Notes: generated from the sequence alone by a model not told the origin. A DNA stretch of 64,000 nt from an uncultured Steroidobacter sp. (GCA_937864115.1 CALMII010000020.1:186001-250000); one strand, 5' to 3'; positions 39,718-50,908 are shown, numbered from the stretch's first letter. Made by a program: numbers and translations.

Positions 39718-40539
39718 ATGCCGCGGCTGCTCGACACCACGCTCAACGGCTTCGCGACTCACGCTGCCACGCCCGTCGCAGCACTCATCATCGTCCACGG
39801 CCTCGCCGAATACGCCGAACGCTACCGCGGCATCGCGACTGAACTCGCTGCCAGCGGCATTTCGACCTTCGCCTACGATCAGCGCGGACACGGCGAGGCG
39901 CCTGGCACGCGCACGCACGTCGAACGTTTCGACCGGTTCGTCGACGATCTGAACGCGGTCATCGCGGCCGTGCATGCGGCGCATCCGTCGCTGCCGATCT
40001 TCCTCTGGGGCCACAGCATGGGAACGATCGTGGCCATCCTTGCAGCGGCGCAGCCGCATCCGGCGATCCGCGGCGTCATCACGACCAGCAACTCGCTGGA
40101 GATCTTCCGTCGCGGCATCAATCCGCTGAATCCGTTCTTCCGCGCGCTGTCGCGGCTGGTGCCGCGCCTGCGTGTGCCGCTCGGACTCGATGCGACGAAG
40201 ATCTCGGGCGACGAGGCGGTGCAGCGCGCCTATGCGAACGATCCGCACATTCCGTCGACCGCGAGCCTGCGTCTCATCGTCGAGTTCGCGGCAGCCTGCG
40301 AGCGGGCGCGCGCAGCAGCGCCGCAGATCGCGCTGCCCTGGCTCAATGTGCACGGCGAAGCCGATGCGATCGCGCCGGTCGCCGGTTCGCGCGTGCTGCA
40401 CGATCTGCTCGGCACGCGCGACAAGACGCTGCAGATCCCCCCGGGACTGCGCCATGAAGTCCACAACGAAGTCGCCGCCGCGCGGGCGGAGTTCGTGCGA
40501 CTGATCGCCGGATGGATGCACGCGCGAATTCCGTCCTGA
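39718..40539 (+). CDS. Alpha/beta hydrolase, monoacylglycerol lipase-like
   Basis: 273 aa. The oxyanion segment is IIVHGLAEYAERY and the nucleophile is in WGHSMGT near residue 101. The Asp of the triad is likely in NVHGEADAIAP and the His in GLRHEVHNE. The layout matches the Hydrolase_4 (serine aminopeptidase S33/monoglyceride lipase) family, cytoplasmic since no signal is seen. GGCG ribosome site 6 bases before the ATG. Confidence 0.85.
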   Translation: MPRLLDTTLNGFATHAATPVAALIIVHGLAEYAERYRGIATELAASGISTFAYDQRGHGEAPGTRTHVERFDRFVDDLNAVIAAVHAAHPSLPIFLWGHSMGTIVAILAAAQPHPAIRGVITTSNSLEIFRRGINPLNPFFRALSRLVPRLRVPLGLDATKISGDEAVQRAYANDPHIPSTASLRLIVEFAAACERARAAAPQIALPWLNVHGEADAIAPVAGSRVLHDLLGTRDKTLQIPPGLRHEVHNEVAAARAEFVRLIAGWMHARIPS

Positions 40540-40567
40540 GTCCCGGCCGGAACCTTGGTCGCAGGTC

Positions 40568-41062
40568 ATGCGCTTACGCAGCATGACCACGCTGGTTCAC
40601 AGGCGCGCGCAGCTTCCCTCTCTCGCGGTATTCATCGCGCTCGTCGCCGCCATTGCCTTGTTCGGCGCCCAGTTTTCTCCCGGCACCTGGCATCAGCAGC
40701 TCGCGAAACCGTCGTGGAATCCGCCGAACGCGGTGTTCGGCCCGGTGTGGACGGTGCTCTACGTCGCCATCTGCATCGCGGGATGGCTGGTGTGGCGCGC
40801 AGCGGGGCGCATGGTGCTGTCGCTGCAGTTCTGGCTGGCTCAGCTCGTTCTCAACGGCCTGTGGTCCTTCCTGTTCTTCGGCCTGCACCGGCCGGATCTG
40901 GCGCTGGTCGACATCTGTCTGCTGCTCGCGATGATTTTTGCATTCATCGTCACCGCCCGTCGCCGCAGCGTGGTGGCAAGCTGGCTCTTCGTCCCTTACG
41001 CTGCGTGGGTCGGTTTTGCGACCGCGCTGAATTTCTCGATCTGGCGGCTCAATGGACTCTGA
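40568..41062 (+). CDS. TspO/MBR family membrane protein
   Basis: 164 aa with five hydrophobic segments. Family motifs are KPSWNPPNAVFGPVWTVLY and NGLWSFLFFGLHRPDLALVDI, then a C-terminal YAAWVGFATALNFSIWRLN. TspO proteins bind porphyrins and take part in tetrapyrrole and stress control, mainly in the outer or inner membrane. The nearby siroheme synthase and heme-type reductase may be coincidental. An internal start at 40583 is possible. Confidence 0.93.
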   Translation: MRLRSMTTLVHRRAQLPSLAVFIALVAAIALFGAQFSPGTWHQQLAKPSWNPPNAVFGPVWTVLYVAICIAGWLVWRAAGRMVLSLQFWLAQLVLNGLWSFLFFGLHRPDLALVDICLLLAMIFAFIVTARRRSVVASWLFVPYAAWVGFATALNFSIWRLNGL

Positions 41063-41116
41063 CTCCGCAGGCGCCTGATTCCAGCCGGTCGCGTACACAA
41101 ACGCGAGGGGGAAGTC

Positions 41117-41899
41117 ATGGGTCTCGAGAATGCAGTCTGTATCGTCACCGGATCGGCCACGGGCATCGGCGCTGCCTGCGCGACAGGTCTCGCGCGCCTG
41201 GGCTGCCGCATCGTCATCAACTACACGCGGAGCGAAGCCGAGGCCAGGCAGACCGCCGCCGAATGCGAAGCGGCGGGTGCCGAAACGCTGCTGGTCCGCG
41301 CCAACGTGGCCGAGGATGCGGACTGTCGCCGCATGGCCGATGCCGCGCTCGACAAGTGGGGTCGCATCGACGGTCTCATCAACAATGCCGGCACGACCAA
41401 GGTCGTGTGGAATCACTCCGATCTGCAGGCACTGAGCGCGCAGGATTTCCACAACATCTACGCCGTCAACGTCATCGGCGCGTTCCAGATGATCCGCGCC
41501 GTCGAACCGGCGATGCGCAAGCAGGGCCGCGGGTCCATCGTGAACATTTCCTCGCGCGCCGGCATCGACAGCCAGGGCACGTCCATCGCGTATGCCGCCT
41601 CGAAGGGTGCGATGAACACGATGACGATCGGCCTTGCCCGCGCCCTCGGCCCGCAGATCCGCGTCAACGCCGTCTGCCCCGGCTTCGTCGAAACCCGCTG
41701 GCTGCAGGGTGCCGTCGGCGAACGCTACGAAGCCGCGCGCGCGCGCTTCGCCGCAGGCTCGCCACTGCAGCGGACCAGCACGCCCGAAGACATCGCCGAC
41801 GCGGCGATCTGGCTGCTCACCGGCGCCGCGATGGTGACCGGTGAATTCATCGTGGTGGATGGCGGCAATCGACTGGGCGCGTCGCCTGGGTCGCGCTGA
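41117..41899 (+). CDS. Short-chain dehydrogenase/reductase
   Basis: 260 aa. NAD(P)-binding TGSATGIG at 11-18, NNAG near 91, catalytic Ser in VNISSRAG, and Tyr-x3-Lys in YAASK. The C-terminal GGNR follows the FabG-like pattern. Tyr in VINYTRS after strand 2 leaves cofactor choice open. Substrate unknown. GAGGGGGAAG ribosome site. Ends at the R3 palindrome. Confidence 0.88.
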   Translation: MGLENAVCIVTGSATGIGAACATGLARLGCRIVINYTRSEAEARQTAAECEAAGAETLLVRANVAEDADCRRMADAALDKWGRIDGLINNAGTTKVVWNHSDLQALSAQDFHNIYAVNVIGAFQMIRAVEPAMRKQGRGSIVNISSRAGIDSQGTSIAYAASKGAMNTMTIGLARALGPQIRVNAVCPGFVETRWLQGAVGERYEAARARFAAGSPLQRTSTPEDIADAAIWLLTGAAMVTGEFIVVDGGNRLGASPGSR

Positions 41900-41910
41900 G
41901 GACGGACCGG

Positions 41911-42007
41911 GAGAATGGCCGCAAAAAGGCGCAAGGAACACAAAGTTCGGAACCCGGAGTCTTTCCTTCCGACCTTGTGATCTTTGCGCCTTTTTGCGGC
42001 CATTCTC
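41911..42007. repeat. R3 palindrome at the SDR/ABC convergent junction
   Basis: Left arm GAGAATGGCCGCAAAAAGGC then GCAAGG pairs with the right arm GCGCCTTTTTGCGG then CCATTCTC. The inner part (CACAAAG..CTTTGTG type) is also partly complementary. It contains A- and T-runs on either side of the stem, suiting two-way termination between the convergent genes. A second copy is at 57687. Confidence 0.85.
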
Positions 42008-42024
42008 TTGCTCTTCTCTCGCAC

Positions 42025-43821
<1,797 letters not shown>

Positions 43822-43828
43822 GGGAAGA

Positions 43829-43949
43829 AAGTGACGAAAGTCACGAAGGTCACGAAAGTCACGAAAGTCACGGGGCGTGACGAAGGCGCGGAAGTCGCAG
43901 ACTCATCTGGCCTTCGTCACTTTCGTGACTTACGTGACCTCCGTCACCT
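43829..43949. repeat. R4 repeat: 9-nt tandem units in inverted arrangement
   Basis: Five 9-base units of the type GTCACGAAA run from 43831 to 43875 (GTGACGAAA, GTCACGAAG, GTCACGAAA twice, GTCACGGGG). Reverse-complement units (TTTCGTGAC, TTACGTGAC, CTCCGTCAC) follow at 43913-43947. The two halves can form a long stem with alternative registers. It lies between cysB and the ABC exporter, both on the minus strand. Confidence 0.85.
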
Positions 43950-43950
43950 G

Positions 43951-44928
43951 CTATTTGTAAACCGGCAGATGCACGTCCGCGAACAGCGCATCCACATCCG
44001 CCTGCGTCGCCGCATTGCCGGCGCGATCGACGAGCCGGCGCGTGAGATGCGGCGCGAGCAGTTGCAGGAAGTCGTACATGTAGCCGCGCAGCAGCGCGCC
44101 CTGCTGGTAACCGGCCCAGGTGGAATGCGACGGGAACAGGTGCGAGGCGTCGATGGACACGAGGTCGGCGTCTTCGCGCGGATCGATCGCCATGCTGGCG
44201 ACGATGCCCACGCCGAAACCGAGGCGGACGTACGTCTTGATGACGTCGGCATCGCGCGCCGTGAGCGCGACCTGCGGCGTCACGCCGGCGCGCGCGAAGA
44301 TCTGCTGCAGCGATGAGGGCCCGCTGAAGCCGAAGACGTAGGTGACGATCGGATACTTGCCGAGCGTCTCGAGGGTGATCTTCGACTCGTTCGCCAGCGG
44401 ATGCCCGTACGGCACGACGATGCGGCGATGCCAGCGATAGCAGGGCAGCAGCACCAGGTTGTCGAACAGTTCCTGCGAGCCGGTGTTGATGGCGAAATCG
44501 ATGCGGTCGCGCGCCGCCATGTCGGCGATCTGTTCCGAGGTGCCCTGGTGCAGGTGCAGCTCGACCTCGGGATACCGTTCGCGGAACTTGCGGACGACCT
44601 GCGGCAGCACATAACGCGCCTGGGTATGAGTGGTGCCGATGGACAGCGAACCGCGGCCGTCGCCCTTCTGCTCGTCGGCGAGACGCTTGATGCTCTGCAC
44701 CTCTTTCAGGATGCGCTGCGCCCGTTCGATGACCCGTTTGCCGGCCGGGGTGACCCGCGTCAGGTTGCGGCCCTGGCGCAGGAAGATGGGAAATCCCAGC
44801 TCGTCCTCCAGCTGCTTGAGCTGCTTGGACACGCCGGGCTGCGACGTGTGCAGCCGTTCCGCCGCCGCGGTGATGTTGAGGTCGTTTTCGGCGATAGCTG
44901 CCAGGTAGCGTAATTGTTGTAATTTCAT
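43951..44928 (-). CDS. cysB: LysR-type regulator CysB
   Basis: 325 aa, the usual CysB length. The winged HTH is at about 1-60 (MKLQQLRYLAAIAEND, HTSQPGVSKQLKQLEDELG). The sulfate/N-acetylserine-binding domain follows with IGTTHTQARYVLP and FGVGIVASMA, as in CysB/Cbl. It activates assimilatory sulfur genes when N-acetylserine is present. It is divergent from cysH across 164 bases, the expected place for the CysB-dependent promoters. Confidence 0.92.
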   Translation of the reverse strand: MKLQQLRYLAAIAENDLNITAAAERLHTSQPGVSKQLKQLEDELGFPIFLRQGRNLTRVTPAGKRVIERAQRILKEVQSIKRLADEQKGDGRGSLSIGTTHTQARYVLPQVVRKFRERYPEVELHLHQGTSEQIADMAARDRIDFAINTGSQELFDNLVLLPCYRWHRRIVVPYGHPLANESKITLETLGKYPIVTYVFGFSGPSSLQQIFARAGVTPQVALTARDADVIKTYVRLGFGVGIVASMAIDPREDADLVSIDASHLFPSHSTWAGYQQGALLRGYMYDFLQLLAPHLTRRLVDRAGNAATQADVDALFADVHLPVYK

Positions 44929-45092
44929 GGACTTGAATCTACCCGAAGTGGCCCGCCAAAGTCATAACGCGGCCGCATCATGACAGAACAAATGAGTCTT
45001 TCACTGGTTATAAGCCGGTTAGATAGAGTCCCCGGCACTCTACGAAGAGACTCCCGACTTCCTGTCTGCTGACCGGTTCAAGAACAAGCTCA
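44929..45092. promoter_or_regulatory. cysB-cysH divergent control region
   Basis: 164 bases between the two start codons. The middle is A/T-rich (CATAACGC, AACAAATGAGTC, GGTTATAAGCCGGTTAGATAG). GGTTATAAGCCGG could hold both a CysB contact and a -10 for cysH, but no clear -35 or consensus CysB site was identified. Confidence 0.4.
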
Positions 45093-45875
45093 ATGACCAC
45101 TGCCAGTTCGACCTCTTCCTTTGCCGGCACGGCGGCCGCCGACCTGTCTCCGCACCTGCAGGCGCTGGTGCAGGGCAGCCGCGAAGTGCTCGAACGTGCG
45201 GTGCGCGACTACAAGGACGTCGTCTATTCCAACAGCCTCGGCGCCGAGGCGATGGTGCTGACCGACATCATCGCGACCCTCGTCCCCGAGATCGAGATCT
45301 TCACGCTCGACACCGGCCGGCTGCACGATGAAACGCTGGCGCTGCTCGATCGCCTGGAGCGCCGCTACCAGCGCCGCATCGACGTCTTCTATCCCGATGC
45401 TGCGAAGATCGAGCAGTACGTGCGCGACAACGGCATCAACGGTTTCTATCTCGGTCTCGAAGAGCGCCAGTCCTGCTGCCAGATCCGCAAGGTCGAGCCG
45501 TTCAAGCGCGCCGTCGCGGGTCGCAAGGCCTGGGTGACGGGCGTGCGCCGCGAACAGTCGGCCGAGCGCGCCCACAACGAGCCCATCGCCTGGGACGATC
45601 GCTACGACCTGTGGAAGGTCAGCCCGATGCTCGAGTGGACGGAAGAGGACGTGTGGGCCTACATCAAGGCGCGCAACCTGCCGTACAACCCGCTGCACGA
45701 CAAAGGCTTCCCCAGCATCGGCTGCGCGCCCTGCACGCGCGCCGTCGAACCCGGCGCCGATTCGCGCTCGGGCCGCTGGTGGTGGGAAAACCCCGAGTCG
45801 CGCGAGTGCGGCCTGCAGCCGCGTCGCCGCGTCATCCCGATCAAGGTCGAGCCGCGTCGCGCGGCCACGCAGTAA
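45093..45875 (+). CDS. cysH: Assimilatory APS reductase (phosphoadenylyl/adenylyl-sulfate reductase)
   Basis: 260 aa. It has the four cysteines of the [4Fe-4S] APS-reductase type: C128-C129 (QSCCQIRKV) and C211-x2-C214 (GCAPCTRA), which are absent in E. coli-type PAPS reductases. The catalytic C-terminal Cys is in ECGLQ (Cys239). It therefore probably reduces APS directly with thioredoxin, making CysC dispensable (established for the family). First gene of a cysH-cysG-cysteine synthase run. Confidence 0.95.
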   Translation: MTTASSTSSFAGTAAADLSPHLQALVQGSREVLERAVRDYKDVVYSNSLGAEAMVLTDIIATLVPEIEIFTLDTGRLHDETLALLDRLERRYQRRIDVFYPDAAKIEQYVRDNGINGFYLGLEERQSCCQIRKVEPFKRAVAGRKAWVTGVRREQSAERAHNEPIAWDDRYDLWKVSPMLEWTEEDVWAYIKARNLPYNPLHDKGFPSIGCAPCTRAVEPGADSRSGRWWWENPESRECGLQPRRRVIPIKVEPRRAATQ

Positions 45876-45896
45876 CGCGCCGTCGGGCGTGCCCTC

Positions 45897-47351
45897 ATGG
45901 ATTACTTTCCCATTTTCCTGAAGCTGACCGGCCAGGCAGTGCTGGTGGTCGGCGGCGGGGAAGTGGCGGCGCGCAAGGTGGATCTGCTGCTGCGAGCCGG
46001 CGCGCAGGTCAAGGTTGTTGCGCCTGAACTCGTCGAGTCGCTTGCGGCGCTGACGGCCGCTGGCACGATCACGCACGTCGCCGGCGAATTTGCGCCGGAG
46101 CATCTGTCCGGTGTGCGTCTGGCGATTGCGGCAACCGACAAGCCGTCGATCAATGCCTGGGTCGCCCGCCAGGCCGAGCAGCTCAACATTCCCGTGAACG
46201 TCGTCGATGACCGCGAGCTGTCGCGCTTCATCGTGCCCGCCATCGTCGATCGCTCGCCGGTGGTTGTCGCCGTGGCGAGCAGCGGCGATGCGCCGGTGCT
46301 CACGCGTCGCCTGCGCGAAAAGCTCGAAGCCTTCCTGCCGCAGCGGCTCGGTGCCGTGGCGAAGCTCGCGGGCAGGCTGCGTTCGGCGGTGAAGCAGCGC
46401 ATCGAAGCGCCTGCGGCACGCCGGCGTTTCTGGGAAAACTTCTTCGATGGTCCGATCGCCGCCGACGTACTGTCCGGTCGTATCGATGCCGAAGCCGCCG
46501 AGGCACGCATCGACGCTTCGTTGCGCGCGAGCGAGGGCAGCGCGAAACCGCCGGGCGAAGTCGTGCTGGTCGGCGCCGGCCCGGGCGATCCGGGATTGCT
46601 GACGCTGCGTGCCTTGCGCGCGCTGCAGAACGCCGACGTCGTGCTGTACGACCGGCTCGTGTCGGAGCCGATCGTCGATCTCGCGCGTCGCGACGCGGAG
46701 CGCATCTACGTCGGCAAGGCGCCCGGCGATGCGCACGTCACGCAGGAGAACATCAACGCGCTCTTGGTGAAGCTCGCGAAGCAGGGCAAGCGCGTCTGCC
46801 GACTCAAGGGCGGCGATCCCTTCATCTTCGGGCGCGGCGGCGAGGAACTCGAAGCGCTGGCGCAAGCGGGCATCCGTTTCGAAGTCGTGCCGGGCATCAC
46901 GGCTGCTGCAGGCTGTGCCGCGTATGCCGGCATTCCGCTCACGCATCGCGATCATGCGCAGTCGCTGACGCTCGTCACCGGTCACTGCAAGGGCGAGACG
47001 GACAAGGTCGACTGGGATCTGCTGGCGCGGCCCGGCCAGACCGTCGTGTTCTACATGGGCCTCGGCCATCTCGAAGGCATCGTCGCTCGGCTGCGCGAGC
47101 GCGGCGTGCCGGCGGATCGTGCCGCGGCGATCGTCGAGCACGGCACGCAGGCCACGCAGCGCGTCATCACTGCCACGCTCGCCGATCTCGCCGACAAGGT
47201 GGCCGAAGCGCAGGTCGCATCGCCCGCGCTCCTGATCGTCGGCGAAGTCACGCGCCTGCACGACACCCTGCGCTGGTTCAACACCACCGCACCGCGCGCC
47301 GACGAGATCAGCGCATTCGCTTTTTCCAACGAGGGGAGGCTTTCGGCATGA
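45897..47351 (+). CDS. cysG: Siroheme synthase CysG (trifunctional)
   Basis: 484 aa. The N-terminal precorrin-2 dehydrogenase/ferrochelatase part (about 1-205) carries the NAD motif VVGGGEVAARK at 18-28. The C-terminal uroporphyrinogen-III methyltransferase begins LVGAGPGDPGLLTLRAL and contains YVGKxPG, KGGDPFIFGRGGEE and VPGITAA. It makes the siroheme needed by the sulfite reductase encoded 7 kb away. Ends in an ATGA overlap with the next gene. Confidence 0.96.
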   Translation: MDYFPIFLKLTGQAVLVVGGGEVAARKVDLLLRAGAQVKVVAPELVESLAALTAAGTITHVAGEFAPEHLSGVRLAIAATDKPSINAWVARQAEQLNIPVNVVDDRELSRFIVPAIVDRSPVVVAVASSGDAPVLTRRLREKLEAFLPQRLGAVAKLAGRLRSAVKQRIEAPAARRRFWENFFDGPIAADVLSGRIDAEAAEARIDASLRASEGSAKPPGEVVLVGAGPGDPGLLTLRALRALQNADVVLYDRLVSEPIVDLARRDAERIYVGKAPGDAHVTQENINALLVKLAKQGKRVCRLKGGDPFIFGRGGEELEALAQAGIRFEVVPGITAAAGCAAYAGIPLTHRDHAQSLTLVTGHCKGETDKVDWDLLARPGQTVVFYMGLGHLEGIVARLRERGVPADRAAAIVEHGTQATQRVITATLADLADKVAEAQVASPALLIVGEVTRLHDTLRWFNTTAPRADEISAFAFSNEGRLSA

Positions 47352-48436
47352 GCATCCGCAACGGATTCGCCGACGCCATCGGCAACACACCGCTGATCCG
47401 TCTCAACAAACTGAGCGAAGAAACGGGCTGCGAAATCCTCGGCAAGGCCGAATTCATGAACCCCGGCGGTTCGGTGAAGGACCGCGCCGCACGCGCGATC
47501 ATCGATGACGCCGAACGCAGCGGGCGACTCAAGCCCGGCGGTACCGTCGTCGAAGGCACGGCCGGCAACACCGGCATCGGCATCGCGCACGTCTGCAACA
47601 CGCGCGGCTATCGCTGCGTGATCGTGATGCCGGACAACCAGTCCAACGAGAAGTACCAGATGCTCGAAACGCTCGGCGCCGAAGTGCTGCGCGTGAAGAC
47701 GGTGCCGTACGCGGATCCGAATCACTACCAGAAGGTCGCCCAGCGCCTCGCGGCGGAACTGCCCGATGCCGTGTGGGCCAACCAGTTCGACAACACGGCG
47801 AATCGCGACGCGCACGAACAGACCACCGGCCCCGAAATCTGGCAGCAGACCGGCGGCAGGATCGACGCATTCGTGGCTGCCACCGGCACCGGCGGCACGC
47901 TCGGCGGCATCTCGCGCCATCTGAAGCGCCAGCTCAACGATCGCGGCCGCAAGGTGCATGTCACGCTCGCCGATCCGCAGGGCAGCGCGCTGTATCACTG
48001 GCTGCGGCATGGCGAACTCAAGGCCACCGGTCCGGGTTCGATCACCGAAGGCATCGGCATTGCGCGCGTCACCGCGAATCTCGAAGGCTCGCCGATCGAC
48101 GACGCGCTGCACGTCACCGACATCGAATGCGTGCGCATGGTCTATCGCCTGCTGCGCGAGGAAGGCCTGTTCCTCGGCAGCACCAGCGGCGTGAACGTCG
48201 CCGCGGCGGTGCAGATCGCCAAGCGCCTCGGCCCCGGCCACACCATCGTCACCATCCTCTGCGACGGCGGCGCGAAGTATCAGTCGCGCCTGTTCAACCG
48301 CAAGTGGCTCGCGGAGAAGGATCTGCTCGATGCCGCGGGTTTCGGTCCGAGCGTCGGACAGCCGGCGCTGCAGGCGGCGACGGTGACGAGCATTCCGCGG
48401 CTCGGCGGCGACTATCCGCAGCGCCTGCGGGCCTAG
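47348..48436 (+). CDS. Cysteine synthase, PLP-dependent (CysK-related)
   Basis: 362 aa, about 40 residues longer than E. coli CysK. PLP Lys44 in NPGGSVKDRA, the substrate loop EGTAGNTGIG at 69-78, and the phosphate cup GTGGTLGG. The EGTAGNTG form and extra C-terminal part (about 320-362, SIPRLGGDYPQRLRA) fit the longer cysteine-synthase-A-like group rather than classical CysK. It condenses O-acetylserine with sulfide; a cystathionine-beta-synthase-like role is less likely. Coupled to cysG by a 4-base overlap. Confidence 0.88.
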   Translation: MSIRNGFADAIGNTPLIRLNKLSEETGCEILGKAEFMNPGGSVKDRAARAIIDDAERSGRLKPGGTVVEGTAGNTGIGIAHVCNTRGYRCVIVMPDNQSNEKYQMLETLGAEVLRVKTVPYADPNHYQKVAQRLAAELPDAVWANQFDNTANRDAHEQTTGPEIWQQTGGRIDAFVAATGTGGTLGGISRHLKRQLNDRGRKVHVTLADPQGSALYHWLRHGELKATGPGSITEGIGIARVTANLEGSPIDDALHVTDIECVRMVYRLLREEGLFLGSTSGVNVAAAVQIAKRLGPGHTIVTILCDGGAKYQSRLFNRKWLAEKDLLDAAGFGPSVGQPALQAATVTSIPRLGGDYPQRLRA

Positions 48437-48542
48437 AGAAGAAATTTTCCACGGGGGACACGGGGAACACGGGGGTCTCAAGAAATTTTTCTTCCCCGTG
48501 CTCCCCGTGTCCCCCTTCTTCCCCCGTGGAGATTCTTTCTTC
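48436..48542. repeat. R5 palindrome at the cysteine synthase/DUF5916 convergent junction
   Basis: Arms made of CACGGGG units: CCACGGGGGACACGGGG (about 48449) faces CCCCGTGTCCCCC..CCCCCGTGG (about 48500-48529). Outer flanks AGAAGAAAT and ATTCTTTCTTC extend the stem. It falls between stop codons of two convergent genes and includes a T-run on the plus strand (AAATTTTTCTT). Confidence 0.85.
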
Positions 48543-48562
48543 AGTCCTGATCGACCCGGTCG

Positions 48563-50656
48563 CTACCACTGCCAGTTCCACGCGACCTTGAGGCTGTTCA
48601 GCTCCGCCTCCATCGCGAAATCCCGGTCGCGCAGGAACAGCCGGTTCAGGCTCAGGAACACGTCCTTGCCCGGCGCAAGGGTCCAGCGCACGCGCAGGCT
48701 GGTACCGACTTCCTCACTGACGTCGTCCCATTGCACGAGCAGGTTGCCGGCGAGTCGCGGCGTCGGGGTCACATCGACGGCGAAGGCGGCGACGTGTACC
48801 TGGGCTTGGCCCGCGGGCAGGTCGAGGTAGGTGTACTCGCCGCTGAGCGACAGGCCCCACAGCGCCGACGGACGAAAGCCGAGGCCGGCGGCGACGTCGT
48901 GACGCTCGCCGCCGTAGTAATCGCCCGAACTCAACCACAGGCTGCCGGACAGCGTGCGGTTCGATCCCGAGCCGATCTCGATCATTCCGCCCTGTGACGA
49001 ATAGTCGCCGGCGGGAATCACGAGCCCCGGCAGGATCTCGAACGATTCGACGAGACGTTCATCGGAGGTATACGCGGTGACGTAGTAGAAACTGCCCACC
49101 GCGGTTTCGATGACGAGTTCGGGTCCGATGGAACGCATGCGCCGTGCGTCGTCGATGCCTTCGCGCCATTCCCAGTCGATGCCTGGATTGACGTCCGTGC
49201 CTGCGGCCGTGCGCCACCAGTAGCCGATCTCGCCGAATCCGGCGTCGATGCCGGTCTCCTCGACGAAGCCGAGCGCCGGCGCGTAGGCTGAATCGATGCG
49301 GGTGAGCATGAGATTGCCGGTGACGCCGAGGTTGGGCCAGCCGAGCGCCAGGCCGTGGGCGTAGCCGGTGCCGGTCGCCGCGTTCGTCGTGCCCTGGCTC
49401 CATGCGTCGATCTCGAGGGCATGATTGCCGGCGACCTGCGGATTGCGGTACTGCCAGTCGATGCCCCAGGTATGGCTGCCATCCGTGCCTTCGGGATTGC
49501 CCCAGGTGCCGATCGCACCGAGGCGACCGTGGTCGCCGGCGCGCGTGGCGATGCGTGCGACGGCGAGATCGGCGGCCTGCGTGGTCGGCGATTCTTCGAC
49601 GCGCGTGTACAGCAGGCCGCCTTCCAGCCGTTGCGATTCGTGCGTGACCTTGAGTCCGCCGGTGAGATCGACCGGCACGCCTGCCTCGGTGAGACCGATG
49701 CGCCGCGAAAAGAAGGGCAGGACGTTTTCCTGCAATCCGCCGAACGAAAACACGCCGGCGTCCTGCAGGAAGAATTCGCGCTTCTCCGGCAGGAACAGCG
49801 GAAAGCGCGACAGGTTCACGACGCGCTCGTCGACCTCGGCCTCGGCGAAGTCGGTGTTGAGCGTGAGCGTCGCCGTGGTGTCGGGACGCGCGCGCCAGAA
49901 CAGATCGAGCGAGGGTTCGAGCTGCGTTTCGCTGTCGCCGGCGGGCGGCGGCCGCTGCTGTTCGAGCCGCATCGCCAGACGCAGGCGCAGATCCTGGGTC
50001 GAGGAAAATGCCGGCAGGCCGGACAGACGGCCGGCATCGCGCAGCGAGGTCACGCCGCGTTCGGGCTGCAGTCCGTACCAGCGCATGCGTTCGCCGCTCG
50101 CCGCGCGGTAGCGCTCGACGTTGAAGCCCCACTGCGTCGTGTCGGCGCCCGACAGCGCCGCGAGCGGAATCGCCAGCTCCGCAGTCCAGCCGTTGTCCGT
50201 GACAGTGGTGCGGGCGTCCCAGATCGCATCCCATTCGGCGCGCTCTTCGGCGCCGTCGAAGATCAATGCGTCCTGCTGCGCGCCGTTCGCATTGACGCGG
50301 AACACGTAGCCGTTGCGGCCTGCGCCGGACGGATCGAACACGATCGACACGTGGTCGTCGCCGTCGAGTCCGGCATCGCGCGCCTGCTGTCGCGCGATAC
50401 GCTTGCCGTCGTCGAAGGCGACGATGGCGACGTAGAGCCGGCGGTCGTCGTGCAGCAGCCGGATCTGCGTGACGAGCGTGGGCGGTTCGCCGGGAACGGG
50501 CACGATCTGCCGGAATTCATCGACGAGGAGGGCATCGGCCCAGGCGGATTCGTCCGGCCGGCCGTCGAGGACGGGTGCGGCCTGCGCCGCGGCGATGCAG
50601 GGCGCGAGCGCGGCGGCGCAGGCAAACGGTCTCGTCACGCGGGCTCGCGGGATCAT
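48563..50656 (-). CDS. DUF5916 protein with CBM9-like domain, outer-membrane type
   Basis: 697 aa. A signal peptide (about 1-27, cleavage near AAQA-APV) leads to a carbohydrate-binding family 9-like domain (APVLDGRPDESAWADA to about 215). The DUF5916 C-terminal region follows with FLPEKREFFLQDAGVFSFG and DTTATLTLNTDFAEAEVDE. Many alternating aromatic strands and the C-terminal Trp (NWQW) suggest a beta-barrel in the outer membrane. The function of the family is unknown; sugar or glycan handling is only a guess. Confidence 0.85.
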   Translation of the reverse strand: MIPRARVTRPFACAAALAPCIAAAQAAPVLDGRPDESAWADALLVDEFRQIVPVPGEPPTLVTQIRLLHDDRRLYVAIVAFDDGKRIARQQARDAGLDGDDHVSIVFDPSGAGRNGYVFRVNANGAQQDALIFDGAEERAEWDAIWDARTTVTDNGWTAELAIPLAALSGADTTQWGFNVERYRAASGERMRWYGLQPERGVTSLRDAGRLSGLPAFSSTQDLRLRLAMRLEQQRPPPAGDSETQLEPSLDLFWRARPDTTATLTLNTDFAEAEVDERVVNLSRFPLFLPEKREFFLQDAGVFSFGGLQENVLPFFSRRIGLTEAGVPVDLTGGLKVTHESQRLEGGLLYTRVEESPTTQAADLAVARIATRAGDHGRLGAIGTWGNPEGTDGSHTWGIDWQYRNPQVAGNHALEIDAWSQGTTNAATGTGYAHGLALGWPNLGVTGNLMLTRIDSAYAPALGFVEETGIDAGFGEIGYWWRTAAGTDVNPGIDWEWREGIDDARRMRSIGPELVIETAVGSFYYVTAYTSDERLVESFEILPGLVIPAGDYSSQGGMIEIGSGSNRTLSGSLWLSSGDYYGGERHDVAAGLGFRPSALWGLSLSGEYTYLDLPAGQAQVHVAAFAVDVTPTPRLAGNLLVQWDDVSEEVGTSLRVRWTLAPGKDVFLSLNRLFLRDRDFAMEAELNSLKVAWNWQW

Positions 50657-50908
50657 CGTGTCCTTCGATCGGAAATGCCGGCGATGCCGGCATGCAGGGA
50701 ATTCTTCTCGTGGTCCTACCGGACATCCCGCGCGCGTTGGGCGAGTGCGGAACGGATGGCGACTTTAATGAGATTCATTCGTATTTGCACGCAAGCCAGG
50801 GTTCGTACCCATCCAGCCGGAGTGGCCTGGTCGGCCCCGCAGGAGAAAGAAGCCAGAGGGCGGATGTTCTAACATCGGGCGTACATCCTGATGGCGGAGG
50901 GTTGCCGC

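Noticed and set aside
43829..43949. CRISPR-like array
   Set aside because: Units are only 9 bases, without unique spacers, and the second half is reverse complement. No cas genes are present.
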